Assembly: GCA_003645825.1 (NCBI GenBank)
Contig: QNCQ01000118.1
Span: 1-6,243, forward strand
Reading direction: 5' to 3'
Length of the DNA: 6,243 nucleotides
Origin: Fidelibacterota bacterium
Lineage (GTDB): Bacteria > Fidelibacterota > UBA2242 > B5-G15
Part shown: piece after piece, positions 1-5,144 of the stretch
Numbering within the stretch: position 1 is the first letter of the stretch
How the letters are laid out: each line of letters starts with the position of its first letter
Program-made: the position numbers and the translations under genes
Notes under the pieces: generated by a model
What the model saw: only the letters and a program-made list of their open reading frames with translations
What the model was told of the DNA's origin: nothing
Databases searched by the model: none

Positions 1-167
1 ACTGCTCTTATCATTCCTCTTATAGCCGGATTATCCGGTCTTATCACGGTTTGATGCATCCTTCGTAAGCCAAGAGCCTCAAGAGTTAATTTGGCTTTCT
101 TCCTATAACCAATAGCACTCTTAATTTGTGTTATCTTTAACAATTTTTCTTTCTTCTTTGCGTTCAT
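1..167 (-). CDS. rpmD: 50S ribosomal protein L30 (partial, C-terminus cut by window edge)
   Basis: L30 is a small protein of the large ribosomal subunit that binds 23S rRNA. The 55 complete codons seen here begin MNAKKKEKLLKITQIKSAIG and carry the family signature: KITQ-x-KSAIG, then LEALGLRRMHQTV and the PAIRGMI block near the C-terminal part. About the last ten residues lie beyond position 1, judging by the usual length near 60. The N-terminus is a few lysine-rich residues longer than in many L30 proteins. The ATG at 167..165 overlaps the rpsE stop codon as ATGA, so translation is probably coupled to rpsE; a GGGAG lies about a dozen bases upstream inside rpsE. Gene order rpsE-rpmD is the standard one for the spc operon, and rplO would be expected next, outside the window. 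Identification is secure. Confidence 0.95.
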   Translation of the reverse strand, partial: MNAKKKEKLLKITQIKSAIGYRKKAKLTLEALGLRRMHQTVIRPDNPAIRGMIRA

Positions 168-682
168 TGTCCAAACAACTCCCGTAATGAAATACCCCTC
201 ATTCTTGCAATCTCCAAAGGATCTCTCAATTGCAACAAAGCCTTCATAGTAGCTTTAACAACATTATGAGGATTATTGGAACCCAGGGATTTTGAAAGAA
301 CATCCGTAACCCCAAGCTCTTCCATTATAGCCCGAATAGGTCCACCGGCAATAATCCCTGTACCCGGTGCAGCTGGCTTCAAAAGCACCCTCGCAGCTCC
401 ATATTTCGCATATACCTCATGCGGAATAGTACCATTTATTATTGGTATCCTGTAAATATTCTTTTTCGCATTTTCCTTTGCTTTTGCTATAGCCGTGGTA
501 ACCTCAGAAGCTTTTCCCAGACCAACTCCAACATGTCCTTTACCATCACCCACTGCAACTATCGCATTAAAACTGAACCGCCTTCCACCAGTTACCACTT
601 TTGCAACCCTGTTAATCCTGATTATTTTCTCTTCAAGCAGCTCCAGCTGCAATGGATCTACAACTTTTCTTCTGTATATCAT
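164..682 (-). CDS. rpsE: 30S ribosomal protein S5
   Basis: S5 sits on the solvent side of the small subunit near the mRNA entry site and contributes to decoding accuracy; spectinomycin-resistance mutations map to its N-terminal loop. The 172-residue product has the usual length. The double-stranded-RNA-binding-like S5 domain runs from about residue 17 to 80 (INRVAKVVTGGRRFSF, then VGDGKGHVGVGLGKA). The C-terminal fold follows, with KPAAPGTGIIAGG, the LGSNNPHNVVKAT block and an ending RGISLRELFG. The loop reads V-T-G-G-R where many bacteria have V-K-G-G-R. The ATG at 682..680 is preceded by two purine-rich motifs, AAGGAGA and GGGAGA, the first overlapping the rplR stop codon. The gene lies 15 bases after rplR, and its stop overlaps the rpmD start. 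Confidence 0.98.
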   Translation of the reverse strand: MIYRRKVVDPLQLELLEEKIIRINRVAKVVTGGRRFSFNAIVAVGDGKGHVGVGLGKASEVTTAIAKAKENAKKNIYRIPIINGTIPHEVYAKYGAARVLLKPAAPGTGIIAGGPIRAIMEELGVTDVLSKSLGSNNPHNVVKATMKALLQLRDPLEIARMRGISLRELFGQ

Positions 683-697
683 GTCTCTCCCGTCTCC

Positions 698-1069
698 TTA
701 AAATTCCAAACCACCTTTTCTCGCTGCATCAGCCAGCGCTTTTACTCTGCCATGATACCTATATCCATTTCTATCAAAAACAACTCTGGCTATACCTTTC
801 TCAAGGGCCCTCTTAGCTACTACCTCCCCAACCAGAACACTCTTGTCCACCTTCTTCATCCCTTCCTTAATCTGGGACCTTACCTCCGGTGACAAATCCG
901 AAACTGTGAGAAGAGTCCTATGCTCCTCATCATTAACAATCTGAGCATAAATATGCTTCAGACTCCTGTAAACAACCAGGCGAGGTCTTTCGGAAGTACC
1001 GTAGACCTTTTTCCTCACCCTTTTTTTTCTTCTTAATCTGGCTAATCTTTTCTTTAAAATCCTATCCAT
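698..1069 (-). CDS. rplR: 50S ribosomal protein L18
   Basis: L18 binds 5S rRNA together with L5 and helps mount it on the central protuberance of the large subunit. The product is 123 residues, normal for bacterial L18. A very basic N-terminal tail (about residues 1-24, with RLRRKKRVRKK) is followed by the core: ERPRLVVYRSLKHIYAQIV, then a variable segment, VGEVVAKRALEKGI, and the C-terminal signature VVFDRNGYRYHGRVKALADAARKGGLEF split across residues 96-123. The ATG at 1069..1067 has an AAGGG about eight bases upstream that includes part of the rplF stop codon. The 10-base gap to rplF and 15-base gap to rpsE suggest coupled translation. No anomaly is visible. Confidence 0.98.
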   Translation of the reverse strand: MDRILKKRLARLRRKKRVRKKVYGTSERPRLVVYRSLKHIYAQIVNDEEHRTLLTVSDLSPEVRSQIKEGMKKVDKSVLVGEVVAKRALEKGIARVVFDRNGYRYHGRVKALADAARKGGLEF

Positions 1070-1079
1070 TTGTTAACCC

Positions 1080-1622
1080 TTATTTCGCTCCCACTTTCTT
1101 ACCAGCTTTCCTCCGTACATATTCGCCTTCATAACGAATACCTTTGCCCTTATAGGGCTCAACAGGCCTTATACTTCTTATCATCGCCGCAACCTGTCCA
1201 ACCTTCTGCTTATCAATACCACTAACAACTATCGTAAGCGCCTTCGGAACCTCAATCTTAATACCCTCTGGAGGTGTAAATAAAACCGGATGAGAATATC
1301 CAACATTCAAAAGCAACGACTTCCCTTTCATCTCCACCGAATATCCTATACCCTCAAGAAGCAGAGTTTTTTGATAACCCTTTGTAACACCTTCTATCAT
1401 GTTAGCAATCAGCATCCTGGTCAGGCCATGCAACGCTCTATGTCTTTTGTTATCAGTAGGCCGGTTCACAAGAACCTGATTATCTTTCTTCTCCACTATC
1501 ATGTCAGGATGAACATCAAGCTCGAGCTCTCCTTTTGGTCCCTTCACCCTGACATGCTGGCCACTCACCTCAACCATAACACCCTGAGGTATATCTATTG
1601 GCTTTCTCCCTATTCTGGACAC
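1080..1622 (-). CDS. rplF: 50S ribosomal protein L6
   Basis: L6 is a large-subunit protein near the sarcin-ricin loop and the L7/L12 stalk base, where translation factors dock. The 180-residue product matches the family length. It consists of two homologous alpha-beta domains: the N-terminal one begins MSRIGRKPIDIPQGV and contains VKGPKGELELDV, and the C-terminal one carries LEGIGYSVEMKGKSLLLNVG followed by SHPV. The family-diagnostic IRPVEPYKGKGIRYEGE with a basic tail closes the protein at about residues 151-180. The start codon is GTG (1622..1620), supported by the conserved first residues and by AGGGAG eight bases upstream; no ATG would preserve the conserved SRIGR start. It sits 21 bases after rpsH and 10 bases before rplR. 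Confidence 0.98.
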   Translation of the reverse strand: MSRIGRKPIDIPQGVMVEVSGQHVRVKGPKGELELDVHPDMIVEKKDNQVLVNRPTDNKRHRALHGLTRMLIANMIEGVTKGYQKTLLLEGIGYSVEMKGKSLLLNVGYSHPVLFTPPEGIKIEVPKALTIVVSGIDKQKVGQVAAMIRSIRPVEPYKGKGIRYEGEYVRRKAGKKVGAK

Positions 1623-1630
1623 TTTTCCCT

Positions 1631-1636
1631 CTCCCT
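1631..1636 (-). promoter_or_regulatory. Shine-Dalgarno site fixing the GTG start of rplF
   Basis: On the minus strand the 21-base rpsH-rplF gap contains AGGGAG eight bases before GTG, with a second AGGG-like run closer in. This supports GTG at 1622..1620 as the real rplF start, in agreement with the conserved MSRIGRKP beginning. Confidence 0.7.
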
Positions 1637-1643
1637 GATTACT

Positions 1644-2042
1644 TTACCATATATAACACAAGACTTCTCCGCCAACATTTTCTTTTCTGGCAACTTTATC
1701 AGTAATCACACCCTTCGAAGTAGACAAAATTGCAATTCCCAGTCCACCAAGAACCCTCGGAACTTTATCAGCGGGGACATAAATCCTTCTGCCAGGTTTA
1801 CTTATCCTCTTCAGCCCGGCTATTACGGGTTGCCCATCTTTTGTATACTTCAGAAACAACCTTATTATTCCCTGCTTGCCATCTTCTATAATAATAAAAT
1901 CCCTTATAAAACGTTCATGTTTTAGAATAAGTGCAATCCTCTTCTTGAGATTCGAAGCGGGTACGTCAACCCATCTGCGCCCTGCCATCTGGGCATTCCT
2001 GATTCTGGTCAAAAAATCTGCAATTGGATCAGTAACAGGCAT
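1644..2042 (-). CDS. rpsH: 30S ribosomal protein S8
   Basis: S8 is a primary 16S rRNA-binding protein needed early in assembly of the small-subunit central domain. In E. coli it also represses its own operon by binding the spc messenger. The product is 132 residues, the normal bacterial length. It begins MPVTDPIADFLTRIRNA, contains the central strand-rich part with LKYTKDGQPVIAGLKRISKPG followed by RRIYV, and ends with the diagnostic STSKGVITD, then GGEVLCYIW (E. coli-like GGELLCYVW). The ATG at 2042..2040 has AAAGGGAG about six bases upstream. The gene follows rpsN by 12 bases. I see no recognisable S8-binding structure in the short gaps here; whether the E. coli feedback applies is unknown. 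Confidence 0.98.
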   Translation of the reverse strand: MPVTDPIADFLTRIRNAQMAGRRWVDVPASNLKKRIALILKHERFIRDFIIIEDGKQGIIRLFLKYTKDGQPVIAGLKRISKPGRRIYVPADKVPRVLGGLGIAILSTSKGVITDKVARKENVGGEVLCYIW

Positions 2043-2054
2043 ATTTTTCTCCCT

Positions 2055-2240
2055 TTACCAGCTTGCTTTTTTAATTCCTGGTATCTCACCTCTCAACGCC
2101 AATTCTCTAAAACATAACCTGCACAGCCCGAACTTCCTGTAATAACCTCTTGCTCTACCACAGATACTGCACCTGTTCACCTTGCGCGTCGAAAATTTTG
2201 GTTTGCGTTTTGCCTTTTCTATCAGTGCTTTCCTTGCCAT
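2055..2240 (-). CDS. rpsN: 30S ribosomal protein S14, zinc-binding type (short form)
   Basis: S14 binds the head of the small subunit beside S3, S10 and S19. This is the short 61-residue type Z form (also called rpsZ), not the roughly 100-residue zinc-free type. Four cysteines at residues 24, 27, 40 and 43 form a CxxC-x12-CxxC zinc ribbon, seen as NRCSICGRARGYYRKFGLC followed by RLCF. The C-terminal ELALRGEIPGIKKASW is the standard family end. The ATG at 2240..2238 comes only two bases after the rplE TAG stop, and the purine-rich GAGGAGA in the rplE tail is rather far upstream, which fits re-initiation after rplE. Many bacteria swap the zinc type for a zinc-free paralogue elsewhere in the genome under zinc limitation; none is visible here. 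Confidence 0.98.
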   Translation of the reverse strand: MARKALIEKAKRKPKFSTRKVNRCSICGRARGYYRKFGLCRLCFRELALRGEIPGIKKASW

Positions 2241-2242
2241 AT

Positions 2243-2854
2243 CTAACTCGTCTCCTCTTCAGCTTTTTCCACTCTTTTTGGCCTTCTCTTGAAAGGAAAA
2301 CCAAAAAGAGACAGAAGTTCATAGGCTTCTTCGTCTGTTTCTGCGGTGGTAGTAATTGTTATATCCATACCCCTAATTCTATCTATCGTATCGTAATTTA
2401 TCTCAGGGAAAATAATCTGCTCCTTAATCCCAATCGAAATATTTCCCTTGCCATCGAATGACCTATCAGAAAACCCGCTAAAATCTCGAATCCGCGGAAC
2501 TGCTATACTTATGAATCGATCCAGAAATTCATACATCCTCCATCCCCGAAGAGTAACAAAACATCCCACAGGATCACCCTGCCTTATCTTAAAATTGGAA
2601 ATTGATTTTTTAGCCCTTGTCATTACCGGCTGCTGCCCTGTAATTACTCTCAGATCCTCCATAGCATTCTTTAGATTCTGCGGATCTTCCTTGGCTCTTC
2701 CAATTCCCATATTTACAGTTATCTTCTCGAGCTTAGGTACCTGATATTTATTCTTGTAGTTAAACTTCTCCATCATCTCAGGAATTATCTCTTTCTCGTA
2801 CAACTCAAGCAACCTTGGTCTGTATTCTCCTTTTTTCTGTGTCTTTTTAGCCAC
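2243..2854 (-). CDS. rplE: 50S ribosomal protein L5
   Basis: L5 binds 5S rRNA in the central protuberance, contacts the P-site tRNA and forms an intersubunit bridge with S13. The 203-residue product is longer than the usual 179 or so. Conserved blocks in order are EKFNYKNKYQVPKLEKITVN and MGIG (residues 29-52), ITGQQPVMTRAKKSISNFKI (71-90) with RQGDPVG after it, the IAVPRIRDFSGF block (117-128), IKEQIIFPEINYD (143-155) and MDITITTTAETDEE (163-176). The family normally ends at FPF-K/R, here residue 189 or 190. About 11 extra residues at the N-terminus (MAKKTQKKGEY) and a charged tail of about 13 (RPKRVEKAEEETS) account for the extra length. The start is GTG at 2854..2852, supported by GAGGT six bases upstream. 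The gene lies 16 bases after rplX. Confidence 0.97.
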   Translation of the reverse strand: MAKKTQKKGEYRPRLLELYEKEIIPEMMEKFNYKNKYQVPKLEKITVNMGIGRAKEDPQNLKNAMEDLRVITGQQPVMTRAKKSISNFKIRQGDPVGCFVTLRGWRMYEFLDRFISIAVPRIRDFSGFSDRSFDGKGNISIGIKEQIIFPEINYDTIDRIRGMDITITTTAETDEEAYELLSLFGFPFKRRPKRVEKAEEETS

Positions 2855-2860
2855 TTTACC

Positions 2861-2865
2861 ACCTC
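2861..2865 (-). promoter_or_regulatory. Shine-Dalgarno site supporting the GTG start of rplE
   Basis: The minus strand reads GAGGT followed by GGTAAA and then GTG. The six-base spacing is near ideal and favours GTG at 2854..2852, so the N-terminal extension of L5 is probably really translated. The next Met codons (residues 27-28) would remove the conserved first helix. Confidence 0.7.
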
Positions 2866-2870
2866 AACTT

Positions 2871-3182
2871 TTACGCATCTATAATTTCACCAGTCTTTTT
2901 TGAATACCTTACCTTCTTCCCATCTTTTAATACCTTAAAACCCACCTTTGTCCGCTCGTTATTGAACCATAACATAACATTCGATATATGGATGGGAGCC
3001 TCCTTCTCAATTATCCCACCTTGAGGATTCTTCTGACTTGGACGTGTATGTCTCTTTATAAAATTTACTCCTTCCACAATTACTCTCTGTTTCTTTGGGA
3101 AAACTTTCAAAACCTTGCCAACCTTACCTTTATCATCACCCGAAATCACAATCACTGTATCACCCTTTTTTATCTTTAACAT
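2871..3182 (-). CDS. rplX: 50S ribosomal protein L24
   Basis: L24 is an assembly-initiator protein of the large subunit that binds near the 5' end of 23S rRNA, close to the exit-tunnel rim. The 103-residue product has typical length. The N-terminal KOW motif (about residues 3-36) shows KKGDTVIVISGDDKGKVGKV with the invariant glycines, followed by VIVEGVNFIKRHTRPSQKNP, a GGI-x-EKEAPIHISNVML segment, and a C-terminal region ending KVRYSKKTGEIIDA. The ATG at 3182..3180 lies one base after the rplN stop codon. Its strong GGAGGT ribosome binding site is inside the last codons of rplN, so the two genes should be tightly coupled. No unusual feature is seen. Confidence 0.98.
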   Translation of the reverse strand: MLKIKKGDTVIVISGDDKGKVGKVLKVFPKKQRVIVEGVNFIKRHTRPSQKNPQGGIIEKEAPIHISNVMLWFNNERTKVGFKVLKDGKKVRYSKKTGEIIDA

Positions 3183-3183
3183 C

Positions 3184-3552
3184 TTATAAAACCTCCGGTG
3201 CCATTGATATTATTTTCATATAATTTTTTTCCCTCAACTCACGCGCCACAGGACCAAAAATTCTGGTTCCCTTTGGTTCAAGATTATTATCAACGAGTAC
3301 CACAGCATTATCATCGAACCTGATATATGAGCCATCTTTGCGCCTGATCTCTTTCTTTGTTCTAACCACCACAGCTTTGGATTTATCACCCTTCTTTACC
3401 ATCCCATTCGGAGTAGCCTGCTTCACGGAAACAACAATTACATCTCCTATTGAAGCGTACTTTCTCCCCGAACCACCTAATACCCTTATACACAGTACTT
3501 CTTTAGCTCCCGTGTTATCCGCCACCTTAAGTCTACTTTCTTGCTGTATCAT
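3184..3552 (-). CDS. rplN: 50S ribosomal protein L14
   Basis: L14 lies on the intersubunit face of the large subunit and contacts 16S rRNA helix 14 in an intersubunit bridge. The 122-residue product has exactly the usual length. It starts MIQQESRLKVADNTGAKEVL, continues with IRVLGGSGRKYASIGDVIVV, the VVVRTKKEIRRKDGSYIRFD block and NAVVLVDNNLEPKGTRIFGP, and ends ELREKNYMKIISMAPEVL. All of these are standard L14 motifs. The ATG at 3552..3550 is preceded by GAGGT seven bases upstream. In E. coli this gene opens the separate spc operon; here it follows rpsQ by only 21 bases, so it is probably on the same transcript as the S10-type genes. Confidence 0.98.
   Translation of the reverse strand: MIQQESRLKVADNTGAKEVLCIRVLGGSGRKYASIGDVIVVSVKQATPNGMVKKGDKSKAVVVRTKKEIRRKDGSYIRFDDNAVVLVDNNLEPKGTRIFGPVARELREKNYMKIISMAPEVL
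3191..3196 (-). promoter_or_regulatory. Strong Shine-Dalgarno site of rplX inside rplN
   Basis: GGAGGT on the minus strand lies eight bases before the rplX ATG and is part of the last codons of rplN. It is one of the closest matches to the consensus in the window and shows that ribosomes finishing L14 pass directly over the L24 start. Confidence 0.7.
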
Positions 3553-3573
3553 AGCAACTACCTCACCAAAGCA

Positions 3574-3837
3574 TTAATTGGACGTCTTTGTATCTATAAT
3601 TTCCAACAATCTCCATCGTTTCAACTTGCTCAAAGGCCTGGACTCTATAACCTTTACCACATCCCCCTCTTTACACCTATTCTGGGGGTCATGAGCGTAC
3701 AACTTTGTCGTTCTCCGAATATATTTCCCATATAATGGATGTTTCACCAGCCTCTCAACTGCCACAACAACAGTCTTGTCCATCTTATTGCTAACCACCG
3801 TCCCAATAAATGTCTTTCTTCTACCTCTTTTTTCCAT
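3574..3837 (-). CDS. rpsQ: 30S ribosomal protein S17
   Basis: S17 is a primary 16S rRNA-binding protein of the small-subunit body with an OB fold. The product is 87 residues, normal for bacteria. Visible family blocks are RRKTFIGTVVSNKMDKTVVV (residues 6-25), VERLVKHPLYGKYIRRTTK (27-45), the AHDPQNRCKEGDVVKVIE region with its conserved GD turn, and SRPLSKLKRWRLLEII near the end. The ATG at 3837..3835 has GAGGT nine bases upstream, and the G and A of that site are shared with the TGA stop of rpmC. The rpmC-rpsQ gap is 12 bases. In the classical S10 operon this is the last gene; here rplN follows after 21 bases with no terminator-like hairpin. Confidence 0.98.
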   Translation of the reverse strand: MEKRGRRKTFIGTVVSNKMDKTVVVAVERLVKHPLYGKYIRRTTKLYAHDPQNRCKEGDVVKVIESRPLSKLKRWRLLEIIDTKTSN

Positions 3838-3849
3838 ATCTTTCTAACC

Positions 3850-4071
3850 TCAATCTTGTTGGCTCGTTTTCACTTTCCTTATGCCAAGCTCATACTCCCG
3901 CAACACTGTTTTTATCTGGGCTATTTCTCTCTTTAGCTGCCTTATCCTGGCCGGATTTTCAAGTTGCTGTAAAGCTTTCTGGAACCTCAAATTTTCAAGT
4001 GCCTCAATATCCTCTGCCAGCTTGGCTTTCAGTTCCTCTATGGACATCTCCCTTAACTGCTCTCTCTTCAT
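3850..4071 (-). CDS. rpmC: 50S ribosomal protein L29
   Basis: L29 is a small two-helix protein at the nascent-chain exit site of the large subunit, next to L23, where it forms part of the docking surface for chaperones and the signal recognition particle. The 73-residue product is slightly longer than the common 60-70. It starts MKREQLREMSIEELKAKLAE, a textbook L29 opening, then ENLRFQKALQQLENPARIRQ and LKREIAQIKTVLRE, matching the family motif LRFQ-x5-L-x-NP-x-RI. The short C-terminal tail is lysine/glutamine-rich. The ATG at 4071..4069 was chosen over the internal Met at residue 9 because KREQLREMS is conserved in the family. It lies three bases after the rplP stop. Confidence 0.97.
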   Translation of the reverse strand: MKREQLREMSIEELKAKLAEDIEALENLRFQKALQQLENPARIRQLKREIAQIKTVLREYELGIRKVKTSQQD

Positions 4072-4074
4072 GGC

Positions 4075-4494
4075 TTATTCACCAACTTCCTTTCTTCTCA
4101 CTATCTTTGTCTTGACAGGTAACTTATGTGCCCCTATTCTGAACGCCTCCATAACAGTGCCTTCATCCTCAGCTTCAACCTCAAAAAGTATTCTTCCTGG
4201 TTTAACAACTGCAACCCAGTATTCAGGTGACCCTTTTCCCTTCCCCATTCGGGTCTCTGCAGGCTTTTTCGTAACAGGCTTGTCTGGAAAAATCCTTATC
4301 CACAACTTACCATGTTTTCTTATCTTTCTGGTTATAGCCACCCTAACTGCCTCTATCTGCCTGCTGGTTATCCATCCGGGTTCCAGCGCTTTCAACCCGA
4401 ATTCCCCAAAGCATACTTCATTCCCACGGGAAGCAATCCCTTTCATTCTCCCGCGCTGTTGTTTTCTGTATTTTACTTTCCTTGGCGCTAACAT
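4075..4494 (-). CDS. rplP: 50S ribosomal protein L16
   Basis: L16 is a late-assembly protein of the large subunit that contacts the elbow of A-site tRNA and organises the A-site region. The 139-residue product has normal length. Conserved blocks are MLAPRKVKYRKQQRGRMKG at the start, VCFGEFGLKALEPGWIT, RQIEAVRVAITRKIRKHGK, LWIRIFPDKPVTKKPAETRM and GKGKGSPEYWVAVVKPGRIL, then a C-terminal EAFRIGAHKLPVKTKIV. The arginine in the TRMGKGKG block (residue 82) corresponds to the position hydroxylated in E. coli L16; the hydroxylase is not in this window. The ATG at 4494..4492 directly abuts the rpsC TAA, and AAGGTGAG in the rpsC tail serves as ribosome binding site. Confidence 0.98.
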   Translation of the reverse strand: MLAPRKVKYRKQQRGRMKGIASRGNEVCFGEFGLKALEPGWITSRQIEAVRVAITRKIRKHGKLWIRIFPDKPVTKKPAETRMGKGKGSPEYWVAVVKPGRILFEVEAEDEGTVMEAFRIGAHKLPVKTKIVRRKEVGE

Positions 4495-5133
4495 TTACTC
4501 ACCTTCTACTTTCGTTTTTTCTCCCCTACATATCCAGACTTTTACTCCAATACATCCATAAGTTGTATGAGAAGTCTCAACAGCATAATCTATATCAGCC
4601 CTCAGTGTATGAAGAGGAACCCTTCCTTCTCTATAGGTTTCCTTCCTGGACATTTCAGCACCACCAAGTCGACCGGAAACCTGAATACGAATACCCTGAG
4701 CCCCCATCCTCATTGCCGACTGAATGGCCTTTTTCACAACCTTCTTATATGAAACCTTCCTTGCTATTTGATTGGCAATATTCTTCGCCACAAGCACTGC
4801 ATCAAGTTCAGGTCTTTTAACCTCGCTAACATTTACGTAAACCTCTGTGCCCGTAATTTTCTTAAGCTCAGCCTTTAGGAGATCAACCTCTTTACCCTTT
4901 TGGCCTATAACCATTCCGGGACGGGACGTGTGGACAATAACTGTAATCAGTTTGGGAGTTCTCTTTATTTCTATCCTGGAAATACCGGCGTTAGGTAACC
5001 TATTGTTTATATACTTCCTCAGGTAATAGTCCTGCAAAAGTCTATCTTTAAAATTTCTCTCATCAAACCAGATACTGCTCCAGGTCTTATTAAATCCAAG
5101 TCTGAAACCTATCGGATGAGTTTTCTGTCCCAA
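4495..5133 (-). CDS. rpsC: 30S ribosomal protein S3
   Basis: S3 forms part of the mRNA entry tunnel in the small-subunit head and contributes to mRNA unwinding by the ribosome. The 212-residue product is normal length without a long C-terminal tail. The N-terminal part begins MGQKTHPIGFRLGF. A type II KH domain carries VIVHTSRPGMVIGQKGKEV with the GxxG loop GQKG at residues 77-80. The C-terminal domain has SGRLGGAEMSRKETYREGRV (153-172) followed by PLHTLRADIDYA and GVKVWICRGE. The entry-tunnel basic motif appears as SYKKVVKKAI (about 128-137), with lysines where E. coli has the RR pair. The start codon is TTG (5133..5131); it is the only start that keeps the conserved GQKTHP beginning, and AAGGAGG lies just upstream. 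Gaps are nine bases to rplV and none to rplP. Confidence 0.98.
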   Translation of the reverse strand: MGQKTHPIGFRLGFNKTWSSIWFDERNFKDRLLQDYYLRKYINNRLPNAGISRIEIKRTPKLITVIVHTSRPGMVIGQKGKEVDLLKAELKKITGTEVYVNVSEVKRPELDAVLVAKNIANQIARKVSYKKVVKKAIQSAMRMGAQGIRIQVSGRLGGAEMSRKETYREGRVPLHTLRADIDYAVETSHTTYGCIGVKVWICRGEKTKVEGE

Positions 5134-5135
5134 GG

Positions 5136-5144
5136 CTCCTCCTT
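5136..5144 (-). promoter_or_regulatory. Strong Shine-Dalgarno site before the TTG start of rpsC
   Basis: The minus strand reads AAGGAGGAG, then CC, then TTG. The extended match to the anti-Shine-Dalgarno sequence begins within the rplV stop codon. The AAGGAGG core leaves only four bases to the start, a short spacing. The strong site may compensate for the weak TTG codon. Confidence 0.75.

Noticed and set aside
419..892. Plus-strand open frame of 157 codons antisense to rpsE and rplR
   Set aside because: It is a shadow of two well-identified genes, rich in Tyr/Phe/Ser from reversed Lys/Arg/Glu codons, with no supporting signal.
1019..1029. T-run on the plus strand resembling a terminator tail
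   Set aside because: It is the complement of lysine codons in the basic tail of L18, no hairpin precedes it, and in the transcribed direction it is an A-run.
1623..1643. The 21-base rpsH-rplF gap as a possible internal promoter or small RNA
   Set aside because: It is too short and is fully explained by a purine-rich ribosome binding site; no promoter-like hexamers are present in it.
1290..1925. Plus-strand open frame of 211 codons antisense to rplF and rpsH
   Set aside because: It is a shadow frame with a composition unlike a real protein, and its two halves lie opposite two different conserved genes.
3881..4561. Long plus-strand open frame of 226 codons antisense to rpmC and rplP
   Set aside because: It lies wholly opposite conserved ribosomal genes. 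Its Ser/Leu/Phe-rich translation is what a purine-rich coding strand gives when read backwards, and no ribosome binding site or family resemblance is seen.
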